Origin: Lantana camara
Taxonomy: Eukaryota; Streptophyta; Magnoliopsida; Lamiales; Verbenaceae
NCBI GenBank assembly: GCA_037501455.1
Contig: CM074856.1
Coordinates: forward strand, 49,629,001 to 49,693,000
Length of the DNA: 64,000 nucleotides
Direction: 5' to 3'
In this document: positions 31,859 to 44,843 of the stretch, in pieces
How positions within the stretch are numbered: the stretch's first letter is position 1
Layout: each line of letters starts with the position of its first letter
Notes under the pieces: model-generated
What the model was told of the DNA's origin: nothing
The model's input: only the letters and a program-made list of their open reading frames with translations
The model's database searches: none
Translations under genes and position numbers: made by a program

Positions 31859-32134
31859 TTAATTTTCTTGTTCATAAATTTGTTCTATAGCTATTATAAT
31901 TTTATTTATAAAATTTAATTTTTTATTTGTTTTTGCACAATCTGCATCACAGTCTATTTGGTTTATATTATGCTTTTCTGTATGTTCTTTTCCTAGCCTT
32001 CTCATTCTATCAGTTAAGAATTGTTTTACAAAATGTCTAAAATGTCTATTAGATGTATTTCCGTCAAAACATTTACAAAAATTACATGCAAGGAGTAATC
32101 CTCTACTATAATCATCATCAGAATTATCATCCAT
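31859..32134 (-). CDS. Small viral-side ORF, 91 aa, Cys/His-containing
   Basis: Starts MDDNSDDDYSRG, then LLACNFCKCFDG (C-x2-C-x-C) with nearby His residues (NRHFRHF) and further Cys in DCDADC. This could bind zinc but fits no pattern I can name. It is the longest of the three ORFs upstream of the primer-binding site. Whether it is viral or captured is open. Confidence 0.45.
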   Translation of the reverse strand: MDDNSDDDYSRGLLLACNFCKCFDGNTSNRHFRHFVKQFLTDRMRRLGKEHTEKHNINQIDCDADCAKTNKKLNFINKIIIAIEQIYEQEN

Positions 32135-32330
32135 ATGATAATATATAAGTTTTTTGATTTTAGGGGCTTATTTGATACTTTTAGAAAATATATAGGCCTT
32201 TTTATAAAAAGGTTGGGTTGAAAATATAATTTCTAGAAAGTTGTTATATTATTACTATTCATGAACAGTAAAGGAAAAACCTAAGGTTGAATGATTTTTT
32301 AGAGTCGTGGATGAGATATGCAACTTTTAT

Positions 32331-35300
32331 TTTGGAGTTGTGGATGAGTTATGCAACTCCTACCATTTTATCAAAGGGTAAAAAAGGGGTACCATTTTAT
32401 TAATATATTTTAGAAAAAATATTATTTTTGAAAATGTCTCTTTCAATATACTTGGACAAATGCACCCATTTTGTAAAAAGTAAGGACAGAATAGTAATTT
32501 TAATTACCCAATTGCACCTTGCTAATTAGCAACGCCTTCAAGCAGTTGCTATTATCTCAAACTATTTGTAGTCAAATCTAAGGCCCTCAATATACCACAA
32601 GGCTACTTATCTTGCCAAGTAAAGATTGGAAATGGATAGATTATTTAGCAACATGCCCCATTTCCAGTAAACTATTTCTTACTTCGATCTAGTTTCCAAA
32701 CTCCAAAATTGTGAAACATGACAGTCTATAGGAAACTATTCAACCATAACTGTAAATATTTTATCTATCGTTTCAAGAAAGATAATTTGCACCACGAGAA
32801 CCAAATTTGACCTTTTGCCTTCTACTCTACTTCAAATGGAAATTTTACATTGAGATACCCCTCGACGTGTTCTTCTAATAAGTGTTTGTTTATTCAAAAT
32901 TGATAGAAGGATAACGTTTGAGGACCTATTCAAGAAAATCAGCAAAGATCATAAGAATCATATCACATGCCAATAACATTCAATGTCCAACAACTTAAAT
33001 ACTTTTTGACTCAAATAGTCAATCAAGGGGCAACCTTTGAAAAGAATTCTAATAGGGATAAACACATAAATATGCTATAGACGAGGCTCAATTGTTTCAG
33101 GTTAACATATAGTTAGATCCAGTTCATTATGAATTTGAATCGAATGAAATATTAAAATATAAAACTCTTCCGATTATGATAATTGCGTGGTCACAAACTC
33201 GAGACAGTATGGACCTACAAACTTAGACATGAAAAACGTCTTAGTCTAGATGAGTAGCTCCCAGCTTCAAACCACATGGTGTAATCCCTCAAAGTCATCT
33301 GATGCTCGTGCAAGGAGCTAACATTTTACAGCAAACAAACATGCATCTCACTAAGAGTCAGATATTGCAACGCTTAATTCTAATAATTATACGTACGTTG
33401 AGGTCACACACTAAGCTTATTTATTGAAAAATCCAATTTCGGATAACCATCTTTCACTATTTACAATGAAATATTGACTATGAAGGTGTTTGGATAAACT
33501 TTTTTCCTTGAAGGGTTTCAACGTATAACATGTTTTCCAAGCTTATAAACTCTAATATCTTATTAAAAATAAGATTCACTAGCTTATGTGTTCGTTTTAT
33601 AATGTGATTGCACCACTGATTGTTATGTTATGCTTACTTAATCAGAGATTCCATGTTGGAGTCTTGGGAATGCAATTAGTATTGATAGATAGAATTTTGT
33701 ACTTTAGTGGTTCGATCTGACTCAAACCCATTATGGGATATATAGAATCAAAAAATTATAATGTGATCGTATTTGGTATCATTGCTATTGATTCCTCAGC
33801 TATATATCCTTAATAGGATTCGATTTTGTTACATCATCTGTTATATGATGCACAGACAATTTCAATAATTTTGTGTCGTATTGGACAACTCAATATATTC
33901 GTATAATTTATTCATATCATATCATGTTTATATTATCATATTAGTATATATATTGTAGGCTATATACAAATTCTTCCTACAACTTAATTCCTCAGGCTAG
34001 CTTAATTATATGTTGACATCAAAGTTAGTAGGATAAGCATCTTTGATTACCTAAAAATACTCACATTGACATTGATAGTTGAAATAAACGTCCTTAGCAC
34101 ATGATCAGATCCCTCCTAATAATAATAGATTGCCCACTAATATAATTAATTAACATATATAGTACAAATCAATCATAAATTAATACTGTTTAAACTTTAA
34201 ATCACTATTACATCATCACTATTAATCCACTTAGAAGATAATGTATATTATACTTAAGAGAATTCAAATTCGTAATTAATCCTAATCTTGAAGTTAAAGT
34301 AATAATAATTGATTAAGTAATCAGCATTACATATACCGACTAGATTAATTACCACCAACAAATCCTGATACGATCGGATTGTGCTCCCTGTAAAGTAATT
34401 ATCATATCTCCAATAAATCCAAAGTAGGCATAAACATGAATAGTTTGCTCATTGTGCCGACAAATTCGTTTGTGCGGACACTTTTAAAAAGAAATTAATT
34501 ATGTCGTATTTTACCGTGTTTTCATAAAGTAAATTAATGAAAAAATTGTTTTATATCGTGTTTCTATCATGGTGAATACATGTTTCTTGTTATCATGTCC
34601 GATATTTGTTCGGGGATCGTGTTAAACACTTTTCACGTGATATTATTATATTTTTATCATGTTATGTTCTATTTTGTGGCGGTTTTCAACGGACAAACCT
34701 TGGACCATATATACAAATTCCTGTGGTTTTATTGTTAAATCTTTTTCAGATTTGTCCCACGGATATGTGGATAGGCCCATTCAAGAATCTTGCTAGGATT
34801 AATTTGTCCCATCATTTTTAATTTTTTCAATTGTTTTAAATTATTTATGCGACAAAAGTTAAGTATATTATTAATTATTATTGGAGTAGATATAGTTTGA
34901 GTGATAGCTAGGCGACATTCGTAGGGGGCAAAGCGCCGAATAATGTGGAATTTGGAAATGGATGTAATTAAACATGCATAATCATGCTTTTGACGTTTAC
35001 CTAAGCATGGATTTGCATGAAAGATTAATTCAATTAATCTAGACAAGATCATATTATATATTTTGTGTGCCTAATTAGTACAATTATAAGCATTTTATTT
35101 CACTAATTAAACATATGCACTTTTGTGTTTTGTCAGTCATTCCAAAAGCATTTATTTTATGGTATTTTTATTGATACGTGTTGTAAGGAGCCATCTTTGG
35201 GATATGAACTTTGGTTTTTATTTTCTTTATAGAAAAATTAATATATTCTATGTATTTAAATTTAACCTAATACAATACGTTGATGTATGAATATAAATAT

Positions 35301-35555
35301 GATGATATGAATTTTTTGTTAAAAATATTTATGTGAAAAATATGGAATACGATATTCGATATGAATATCGGATACGGCATAATAAAATAAAGTGATATTT
35401 TTAAAAATGTTAGTGCATTAGAGCATAATTGACAAGAAAAACTAATGTTGAATATTAAATTGGTTTGAAGTCATATTGATTTCTAAAATAATTCAAAATG
35501 ATTAAAAAGTATCGAGAAACATAATAATTTAACAAACATATATCCGAGCAAGGTA
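32331..35555. other. Intergenic DNA, no gene seen
   Basis: AT-rich sequence with no frame above about 100 codons and no protein motif. 32331-32450 repeats a GTGGATGAG(A/T)TATGCAACT motif of the virus boundary. Confidence 0.45.
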
Positions 35556-35891
35556 AAAGGGCCTTTTCTTTTTCGGGGATTTACATATGGGAACTCAAAT
35601 TCCTCTTTATTCCTCATTTTTAAAAAAGTTCCTCTGAACTCCCCAAATGAAAATCAAAAGTTTCGTTTACTCCCCATTTTTTTGAATTACACAGATCTGA
35701 GGAAAATATAATAGATCTGGTGATTTAGTTACGTGATTCTTGAATTTTTATACAACATTTCAAAAAAATGGGGAGTAAACGAAACTTTTGATTTTCATCT
35801 GGGGAGTTTAGAGGAATTTTTTTGAAAATGGGGAGTAAAGAAGAATTTTTTCAACTCATGGAGAGTTTTCAAAAAATATCCCTTTCCTTTT
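35556..35891. mobile_element. Foldback MITE
   Basis: Two arms of about 110-130 bp are inverted copies. GAAAATCAAAAGTTTCGTTT-ACTCCCC on the left (about 35648-35680) matches the complement at 35765-35800, and TTACTCCCC/GGGGAGTAAA blocks recur. The spacer is about 80 bp. Confidence 0.78.
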
Positions 35892-37545
35892 TATATTTAT
35901 AATTATAATTCTAATAAAAAGATCTCAAAACTCTTCAATAATTCCAACACCGCAGCCTCTGTATTTAATTAATAATTTTCGTTGCATAGTGAATTTAAAT
36001 GGCCAAACATTTCGTTCCTTCCAGAAGTTTCAATGTTCAGCAATGTCTAAGCAACTATATATATATATATATATATATATAAGGGGGTTAGTGACCCATT
36101 ATTTTTAAAATAACCTTCATATGAATAACTTATCGACGAAAAATAAAAATCAAAAGGTATTCGACTGTTCATAATCTCCCTAACTTCAAGAATCAAGATT
36201 ATCTCTATGCATATATTTGGATTACTGCTTTCGAAATTCTTTAACTCCGTCACTGTATATACATAAAATATATGTATACTAGTTAGTTTATACTATATCT
36301 ATATGGTATTGATTAAAAAAAAAGAGGTGAATACGAACGCCATACCTTCCAAGTCCATACATAATTATGAGTAGAATACAGACCACGTGGCAGCCTATAG
36401 CGATAAATACATGAACTTGGAAGTTAGAAATTATATTACAATATTAAGTATAATATGCATGTAAGAACAAAAGGGATAATAATAAAGAGGATTAAAAGAT
36501 ATTGGGATTTGCATAAGAATTAACAATATTATAGGATTTATTAATTAGGAGAAACAAGAGTTCACATGGGGCAGAATATGGGGCTATAAGTGACACATAA
36601 TATGTAATTAATGATGGTGGGCGAATGTTTTTGTGAACATGCCAATCTCCATATTTTTCTCACATGCATTTGCGGCTCAACCATTCCCCATCTCTATTTC
36701 ACTTTCAAGTTTCGATATGTGTATTAATTGAGCGATATGATATAATATAAATATTATGATATGAATCTTTTTAAATTTTTTTTTAAAAGAGTATTTGATA
36801 GAATATGATATGATAGAATGATATTTTTAAAAGTACTTCTACATTAAAGCTTTCAACTATATATCTCAATTTCCGACTAATTAAGTTCCTTATGTTGTCT
36901 TAATATATATAGTTTTGTAATTCAACTTTGATACTAACCGTCTCATCACTAGTTTTGGATTTGATACAACAAATTTAATTAATTTATGGTGATTTAGGCA
37001 AACAGACATTAAGTTTTTTGTACTAAAATTTCTTCTCTTCTTATTTGAAGCATTTCTAATGACTTACGAAGTCACCGAATTGAAAGACAACTATCAAAAG
37101 ATGTTTTACACAATTGATGGTGTCAGTCTCCATAGATATATGTTATCATATAAAGATGAATAACAAATAGAATAAGGATAAATAATAGTTGAGCTCGTTA
37201 AGAGCAACCTTAGGAATATAATCCGTAGTTTCCTTGGGAAGGGAACTTAGAGGTATAGTCCATACTTCCCTTGCGAAGGGAACTAAAGGGATAGACGTGA
37301 TGTACAACAAAGGGAGAAAGAGTAAAGGATTTTGAAAGATCATTACTAGAAAATTTTGGACCCTAAATGGACACTATTACGTGGTAGAGAGAAAAGGAAT
37401 AAGACTCCGATTCAGTCTGCATGCATCACAAATAAATAAGAATTTTCTTATAAATACATCAAGCATTCGAGGTAGTTGGTGTATATGTACACCGTTCTAA
37501 TTTAATCTTCTCGCAAATCAATGTACTGTTGAACAATGAAAAAAC
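35892..37545. other. Intergenic DNA, no gene seen
   Basis: AT-rich, with a TA microsatellite at 36057-36080. No coding or RNA feature recognised. Confidence 0.45.
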
Positions 37546-37790
37546 GGGTAATGTGGAATAAATTTTCAATTGGGCATTATATTTTTACTTAACTACCCAT
37601 TTTGGTAAAATATCGTATGATTTTCACATAATGTAGTACTTAAAATACTTCTCAAAATATATTGTATAATTTTCCCAAATATAGTACTAAAACGTTCTAA
37701 TACCGTATTTATATCCTATTATGTTGTATAATTTTATGGGGAGTAAAGTAAAAATATTCCAAACTGATGGGGAGTTATTTTAAATTACCC
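37546..37790. mobile_element. Small MITE, GGGTAAT family
   Basis: Ends GGGTAATGTGG...AAATTACCC, with GGGCATTATATTTTTACTTAAC on the left mirrored by GTAAAGTAAAAATATTCC and GGGGAGTTATTT on the right. Related to the copy at 58119-58410 (shared TATTATGTTGTATAA-type core). Confidence 0.62.
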
Positions 37791-38879
37791 CATGAAAAAA
37801 CATGATTTACTTTCTTTTTTTTATATACTAGTGAAAACAATGTGCGTTGCACATTAAATATACGATTTATCTAATTATTTTTATTTATTAAATTATTAAT
37901 CTTTTAAAATAATTAGTCCTTAATTGAAATCTAATTTTTTAATATAACTCTCAACTATACAAATAAAAAAGTTATAGTTTCAAAGTATCACTCCTCATAT
38001 GATGCACGAACACGTTTAAAAATATTATTTTATCGTGTATTTGTATCGAATACTGTGTCAGATACCCCCCTCCCCCCACCCCCCACACACACCTATTAAA
38101 CTTAAAAATCAATTTGTATTGTATTGTATTTGTGTTCATGCATAGTAGACACCATGTTATAAACAAAAAATTATAAGGTATATTGTAAAATTAGCATGAC
38201 AAAATAAATTATAATTTGTACGTATTTTTTATTTGACTTTATATACTTAGTTTGATTTGTAACCCGTTCATCTTTTCTCTTAGATTAAATGAGTCTTATT
38301 TTTAATTTTTAAGTTATTATAATTTACTTAAATAAGTATTTTTAAGGAATGTAATACTTTATAAGAGATATTTAGTGTTAATAACATTTGTCTCCATCAA
38401 GTTAAAGAATTATAATATTGCTCAAATTATCTCGAATCCAACTTAAAATTGTTTTGCATAAAGTACATTCAGACAAATATTTATAGTCTCCGACTGCTCT
38501 TCCTCCAATTCTATCTCATCCCGAAGCTTATAGCTGATGGTTAGAGGCCTTTAAAGCTCAGGAAGGATTGTCTTATGGGTAGGCATTAAGATCTTCTTTT
38601 CCGATGCCATCTTAAAAGTAGATAAAAATGGAAAGAAAAAAAATTCGAAACACGTACAGAGTTGGGTCGAGCTAATACCGAAGTTGAAAGTAAGAAGGTG
38701 TTTCAACCAACTTCTCTCGAGCTTGTCTTTCGAAACTCAGATTAAGATCAACTCTTCGCACGATACTTGCTCTGACTCACTCAATATGCTCTTCAGTAAA
38801 AATAACTTCCAAATATAATTGAGAAGCCTTATTTTCATGGAATGAAAAAAATAATACGTTCATGATTACTGTTTGGCGT
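37791..38879. other. Intergenic DNA, no gene seen
   Basis: Contains a C-rich simple tract at about 38065-38095. No gene recognised. Confidence 0.45.
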
Positions 38880-39540
38880 GATCTGCGCGTGAATGGCGCT
38901 TATAAGTCGAAAGACCATCAACCACGTCAGCCCTACTTGATGATCTTTAGGGGCTTATGACGTGGCATAATGTCACAAAGATACCTAGCACGACGTGGAA
39001 TGACACAAGGCATGATGCGTCAGTTTTAGTTAGTTGCACATTCGACCTTTCTCCCGACCTAGGATAGAGGGGTCAATTATTTATGCGTGAGGAAACGATC
39101 GGATGACCAGGTCCCTCGACCTCCCCAATTGAGATGCAAATCAAGGATCGTGCAAGATGCGCATTAAATGCAAATAATCTCCTAACTTATTTTACTCAAG
39201 TGCACAATATCTACAACCACCAATTCTATAGATGCATTTAATGCACATTAAGTATGTGTACTTAGGCACGTATAAAGGGCCACTACCAAAATACTCGTTA
39301 GATTCATGTCAGTTGGTAAACACATTTATTGCACTTTTCGAGTCCTTAATTTATTCATAAGATTCTCGAGCTAATTGCTGATTTAGGCATCTGGGGGTTT
39401 ACGTCATGGTCACCCGACCTAATTCATTATTTTTTTCCCTTGTCCCATTTTCAGGTCGACAAGACTTTCTTTTAAATAAATTCTTGAGTTATCAAGTTGG
39501 TCGATTCAGCAACTTCATCAGCCACCAAATTCAGACATGA
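38880..39540. repeat. Possible LTR-retrotransposon LTR remnant
   Basis: Moderate GC content. A stretch near 39365-39480 (GCTGATTTAGGCATCTGGGG ... GGTCACCCGACC ... TTTCAGGTCGAC) resembles the 3' part of many plant Ty3/gypsy LTRs. Ends and partner LTR were not found. Confidence 0.35.
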
Positions 39541-39668
39541 TCATATACTATAACATTAATTATAATATAACAAATATTATTTTCATATTAGCATATTGTA
39601 TTGACAAAATATAAGTTATAATCTATTAATTAATTATAACAAAAAATTAGTAATAAAAATGGGTGATT

Positions 39669-40052
39669 TACATTTGACTATAAGCTGCATTTAAGTCTAA
39701 TTACAATGAAGTCAATCATTATTGGAAAGTTACATTTTAGTCCCTATAAATCTTATTTGGACTGAGGTCTCTTAACGCAATTTGTAAAAGTACACGTATG
39801 CCCCTAACTATTTTATGAGTGTTACATTGAATATATGATCAAAATTACAAAATCAGTCCTAAAGTTTACAAATGTAAACAAAACGATCCGTACAAATTAT
39901 GAATTTAACAACAAATCAGGGGTATTTTTGGAATGACATAACGGATTCCTAGGGACCACAAACGGTTCTCAAAGTTAGGGACTAAAATATAATTTCTCGA
40001 TAATGATGGATTGCGTTGTAATTAAGCCTAAATACTGGATAGTTAGATGTCA
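39669..40052. mobile_element. Long-TIR MITE
   Basis: About 75-bp imperfect inverted ends: left TAAGTCTAATTACAATGAAG ... CATTTTAGTCCCTA, right (complement) TTAGGCTTAATTACAACGCA ... TATTTTAGTCCCTA. Non-coding interior of about 240 bp. Target duplication not resolved. Confidence 0.72.
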
Positions 40053-41838
40053 TTATTTCAACAATAATTTGTACTAATTATCTTCTATGTTATATTTTAA
40101 ATCACCTCCAAACCCTTTAACTCTATATCACATCTCTTTCTCGTTTCGTCTCTCTCTCTCTCCACCCCCCAACTACTCAAATATTTTTCGATAGTTCACT
40201 CAATATTAATGTCGCCATCATTACGTTTGATTATGTCTATAATCCATTAACGATTAATTTTTCTTAAACATGATCATTTCTGCATTTAGAAAGACAATAC
40301 ATCTCAATGGATAATAGAAATTTTATTTTTTAATATTTATGTTCATTTGCTCTAGTATAATTTTATTAAATTTATATTGAAACAGTATAATTTTAATATT
40401 GTAGGGTATAAAGCATTTGGTTGTATATTTACATAAAACCTTTTTAGTCCCATAGGATGTTAATTTTGTTGATGAAAAAGATTTGTCACTTCACGTGGGT
40501 CGTCAGTAGAGCCCTCCCGCCACTTGTGTTTTAGGTGATATGCGACCAATTCTAGTCATATTTAGGAGTTAAATATTTGTACATTAGTTAATAAAGTAGT
40601 CAATCCAAGATTTTTTCAATAAATATAGTTAGAATTGATAACATTTTGCTTAAAACACAAGTAGTAAATTGCACTAATGGCACATATGAGGCGTTCATGT
40701 CTTTTTCGTCCAAAAAGTTAATAGTGGAACTTAAATCATAACTTTATTAAAAAGTTGAGACCAAATGTTAAACAAAAATAACGGACATTGCAATTTTATG
40801 CCATATGGGAATATAATTGTATTTTTTAAAATTTTTGTTATTGTTAAAAGAATTCTTCAATCCCAAAATTTATATTATATAACTCATATATGAGATTTTT
40901 TATAAAATAAGAGATATACGCTTTAGCAATATTCAATTTAAAAAATACCTTTTCCAAAATTTATAATATGAATTATTTTGTTGTCTTTCAATTCGTTAGA
41001 CATCTCTTATTATAATAAACACTTCAAATTGTAGGTATTAAAATTGAAAATTTTGGCATGTTAGTTTCACAAGATTTAGTAATATGTAATTGAAAACATT
41101 CCATTTGCCACAATTTACAATGTGAATTAATTTATTATTTTTTAATTCGTTAGACATCTCTTATTATAATAAACAATTCGAATTGTAGGGAAATTTGACA
41201 TCTTATATTATTAAATTTGAATACAATTAATTAATATATTAATATTAAAAGAATCCTTATTAAATTATATATGTTTTTAATCAATTAAAGAAGTTTTAAT
41301 GCTTCTGTACGAAGTGTCCTATTTTAAGTCAATAAGTATTTTTTTAATGTTTTTAAGTTAATAACTTATTATATGTGTTTACATAATTATCCCTGATTAA
41401 AATTATTAATATAATTATTATGAGGGTATTTTGGCCGATTACAAAGTTTCAAGAAACCAAAAAACCCAACTTGTACTTTTATAATATAATATATATAGAT
41501 ATAGATATAGATAGATATATATCATACTCTTTAAAACTCAACTTACACTTTTATAATATATATAGATATATATCATACTCTTTGAGCTCGTAGGTGGGCA
41601 AAAATTGAAACAAATCAATAATTATCGTGTTAAACTTGAGAAAACTAGGTCAAATGATACTAAATTGAATTGAAGTAAAGCCCCGCATTAAATCAATCCA
41701 ATCCTTCGAGAAAAATGAAGAAGATCTAGAAAAGAAATATCAGTACTAGATCTTTAATACGAATTTGACTCGACCTAATCTGGCCAAGTAAACTTGACAC
41801 GAAAAAAGACCTCATTAATTACAGAAAAAGACAAGTAA
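40053..41838. other. Intergenic DNA, no gene seen
   Basis: AT-rich. A block TTAGACATCTCTTATTATAATAAAC occurs twice (about 41002 and 41149), and a TATAGATATATATCATACTC block occurs twice near 41510 and 41560. No coding feature. Confidence 0.45.
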
Positions 41839-41847
41839 TTAATTAAA

Positions 41848-43302
41848 GAGGAAATTGCTGTTTTCGTCCCGTAAATTACCTTATTTTTAATTTTGGTCCC
41901 AACCATTACGTTTTTTGCAATTTTAGTCCCATAAAGTCGGTTTTTTTTGCAAAAATCGTCCCACCGTCAATTATCCGTTAGTTACAGACGGAAATGGCAC
42001 GTGCAACGCACGTGACAGTTAAAAAAATTGCATTTTGGCCATATTATTTATTTACTTTTCCAAAACTACCCCAAATTATTTAAATTATATTTTTTTTACC
42101 CTAAACAAAGTTAGAAGAATTTATAAAACCACTTTTACATATAATAAAGTAACTAATTTTTTAATTGGCATATATTCATTATCTTATTAATATAATACCC
42201 TCTATATTTTTTCTTTTTCCTTTTTAATCACCTTATATATTATATGGAATTGCCTATATCTTTTTAATAAAATGTGGAAATTGAAAATGTATACCTATAC
42301 TATTATATTAAGTTTTTTTTCTTTTCCTTTTTAGTGGGGGGGGGGGGGGGGGGGGGGGGGCAATTTTTTTATTTTTAATATTTTTTCTTTTTTCTTTTTA
42401 ATCACCTTCTATATTATATGGAATTGCATATATCTTTTTTATTTTAATAAAATTTCTTTTCCTTTTTAGGGGTGGGGGCAATTTTTTTATTTTTAATATT
42501 TTCCTTTTTATCTAATTAATATATAATATGCACATTTAAAAAGTGTGCAAGTAAAAAAAAATATTATTATTAAAATATATTAATATTAATTTCGTATTAA
42601 TGTATTTTAATAATTATTTTTAATATAAATATGAAATTATAATAAATAAAAGAACAAATAGTATAAGGTAATATTATATTAATAAAAATAACAATTAATA
42701 TGAAATTAAAAATATGAGGAAAAAAGCTAAAAATTATATAGAAAAAAAAAAAAAGAAAAAAATTGAAGTGGGACGAGAGAAAAGAGAAGTCAAGCAATAA
42801 AAACAAATTAAAATAAAAGAAAAAAAACTCAATATAATAGTATAGGTATACATTTTCAATTTACATCACATTTTGTTAAAATAAAAAAGATATATGCAAT
42901 TCCATATAATATATAAGGTGATTAAAAAGGAAAAAGAAAAAAATATAGGGGGTATTATATTAATAAGATAATGAATATATGCCAATTAAAAAATTAGTTA
43001 CTTTATTATATGTAAAAGTGGTTTTATAAATTCATCTAACTTTGTTTAGGGTAAAAAAAATATAATTTAAATAATTTGGGGTAGTTTTGAAAAAGTAAAT
43101 AAATAATATGGGCCAAAATGCAATTTTTTTAACTGTCACAAGCGTTGCACGTGCTATTTCCGTCTGTAACTAACGGATAATTGACGGTGGGACGATTTTT
43201 GCAAAAAAACCGACTTTATGGGACTAAAATTGCAAAAAACTTAATGGTTGGGACCAAAATTAAAAAGAGGGTAATTTACGGGACGAAAACAGCAATTTCC
43301 TC
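41848..43302. mobile_element. Non-autonomous Mutator-like element with very long TIRs
   Basis: A perfect 9-bp duplication TTAATTAAA (41839-41847 and 43303-43311) flanks ends GAGGAAATTGCTGTTTTCGT. The inverted repeats run for roughly 450 bp or more on each side (left to about 42310, right from about 42835), including the ACGGATAATTGACGG/CCGTCAATTATCCGT blocks. No transposase frame. The centre is AT-rich and has a run of about 23 G at 42338. Confidence 0.92.
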
Positions 43303-43311
43303 TTAATTAAA

Positions 43312-44843
43312 TGTGTGGACAAGTTCTTCCTCGTTTTTGTTGGGGAGAAAATTAAAGTCATTCTTGGAACATTTGCTGCAGTTGTTGTCATAAAGCTAGC
43401 AAGAACGGATAAGAGAGACGTGTAAAACTCTTCTGTACATAACAATCCAACGACAACAACTGGAAACATTTTCTCTTCTCCTTCATTTTTAATTTATTAT
43501 TTGTGGTCTTTTGTGATTTAATGTGACAACATTTGCCATATATTAATAATAATTAACCAGTCTGGGACTGTGTAATTTCATATTTCCAATCTCTCATTAT
43601 AAGATAATGGACAATTTCGAGTAATCCCAGAAATTTAACTTAATTAAGAAAAAAAAAAATTCTGATAGCCGAGAAATTTTAAAAAATTCATGATTAGGGT
43701 GTTATTTGTAATTTCTCAAGTACTTTCATAAATTTTATTCAAACATTAGTGTATTCTTTTTTTTTAGGTTTTTAAACATGTAGTTTTTCTTGTAATTGGG
43801 TTAAACCTTGAAGGGTTTTCGTAATTATATATCTATATAAATAATGTTTCGTTTTGTGTATCACTGATATAGTACATGAAACATGCATTGATCGTCTACG
43901 ATTAGATCGAGTGCATATAGAAAAATCGATATACAATAACAGTTAACACACACTTTTCGTGTCCAAGATTGATTACTTGCAGCCCATATTTGTAAGACTC
44001 AATATGATCTAAGTTGAATGTAACATTTTCAAAAGTTATATTAAACGTATATCTTTTTTTGTATAGATTTTTCGTGAACCGAGGAAGACTCCGGAAAGAG
44101 AGTACGTGATATGCAGAATGCACATCATGTTTAGTAACATCAAGAATTGGCAATTTCGTTAAAACTTTCATGTGTTCATTCAAGAGTTAAAAGATAAAGA
44201 AGACAAGAAAAAGGTGTGTTGTTGATGTTGTTGTCCAAGAAGCCAACTTTTTGCCACTGTATAAACTTGTCGTTAATTACCCTCTTCCGGCTTCAAATAC
44301 TTGTCAATTCTACCTACCTAATATCACCAAAGAATATTGTGATGATATATATATATATATATATATATGTCTTGAAACATTAATAAATGTATTTTCAGTT
44401 TTCACCAAAAATAATAATAATAATTAATAAATGTATGCATGGATGGATTTTTACCAACATTTTTATGAAGATCCCCATCTCCAATAACTCCAAAAATTTT
44501 AGGGGTGTCTACGGCTTGTGCTGGTTGCTGAAAGATTCGAGAGATATAGATTAGATTATAGGAATAATGAGGTAAATTGGAAGGTATAAAATAATTAGGG
44601 AATATATATATATATATATATGCTCAAAATCTTGAAATTTTGTCCGAAACTTCAAAATGTGTTCATATCGGTTTGTATTTTTGAACCCGTGGGTTGTAGA
44701 TACATGGCACAAATTATTGATAAATGAGTAGATATGTGTAATTTAATTAAGAGACGATTTGCAAATTTTGAGAATAAGTAATTTTGTGAATCTGGTTTCT
44801 TTTCTGGCATTTTTCGTATTTTTAAAAATTAATTTCTACTAAC
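43312..44843. other. Intergenic DNA, no gene seen
   Basis: AT-rich with a TA microsatellite at about 44346-44368. No coding frame with recognisable motifs. Confidence 0.45.

Larger units (their letters stand above)
23512..32330 (-). mobile_element. Endogenous pararetrovirus (Caulimoviridae), near full length
   Basis: About 8.8 kb on the minus strand, within the 7-10 kb range of caulimovirid genomes. From 5' to 3' it has three small ORFs, a perfect initiator-tRNA-Met primer-binding site, four more small ORFs, coat protein with a zinc knuckle, movement protein, protease-RT-RNase H, a transactivator candidate, a promoter with TGACG motifs and TATA, and a poly(A) signal. Apart from a 115-bp duplication, no frame is visibly broken. 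There is no integrase and no LTR. Coat-before-movement order as separate ORFs argues against caulimovirus or badnavirus and is closer to the cavemovirus/solendovirus arrangement; the genus is not assigned. The outer limits are approximate, set by a GTGGATG-containing motif found at both ends. Confidence 0.88.
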
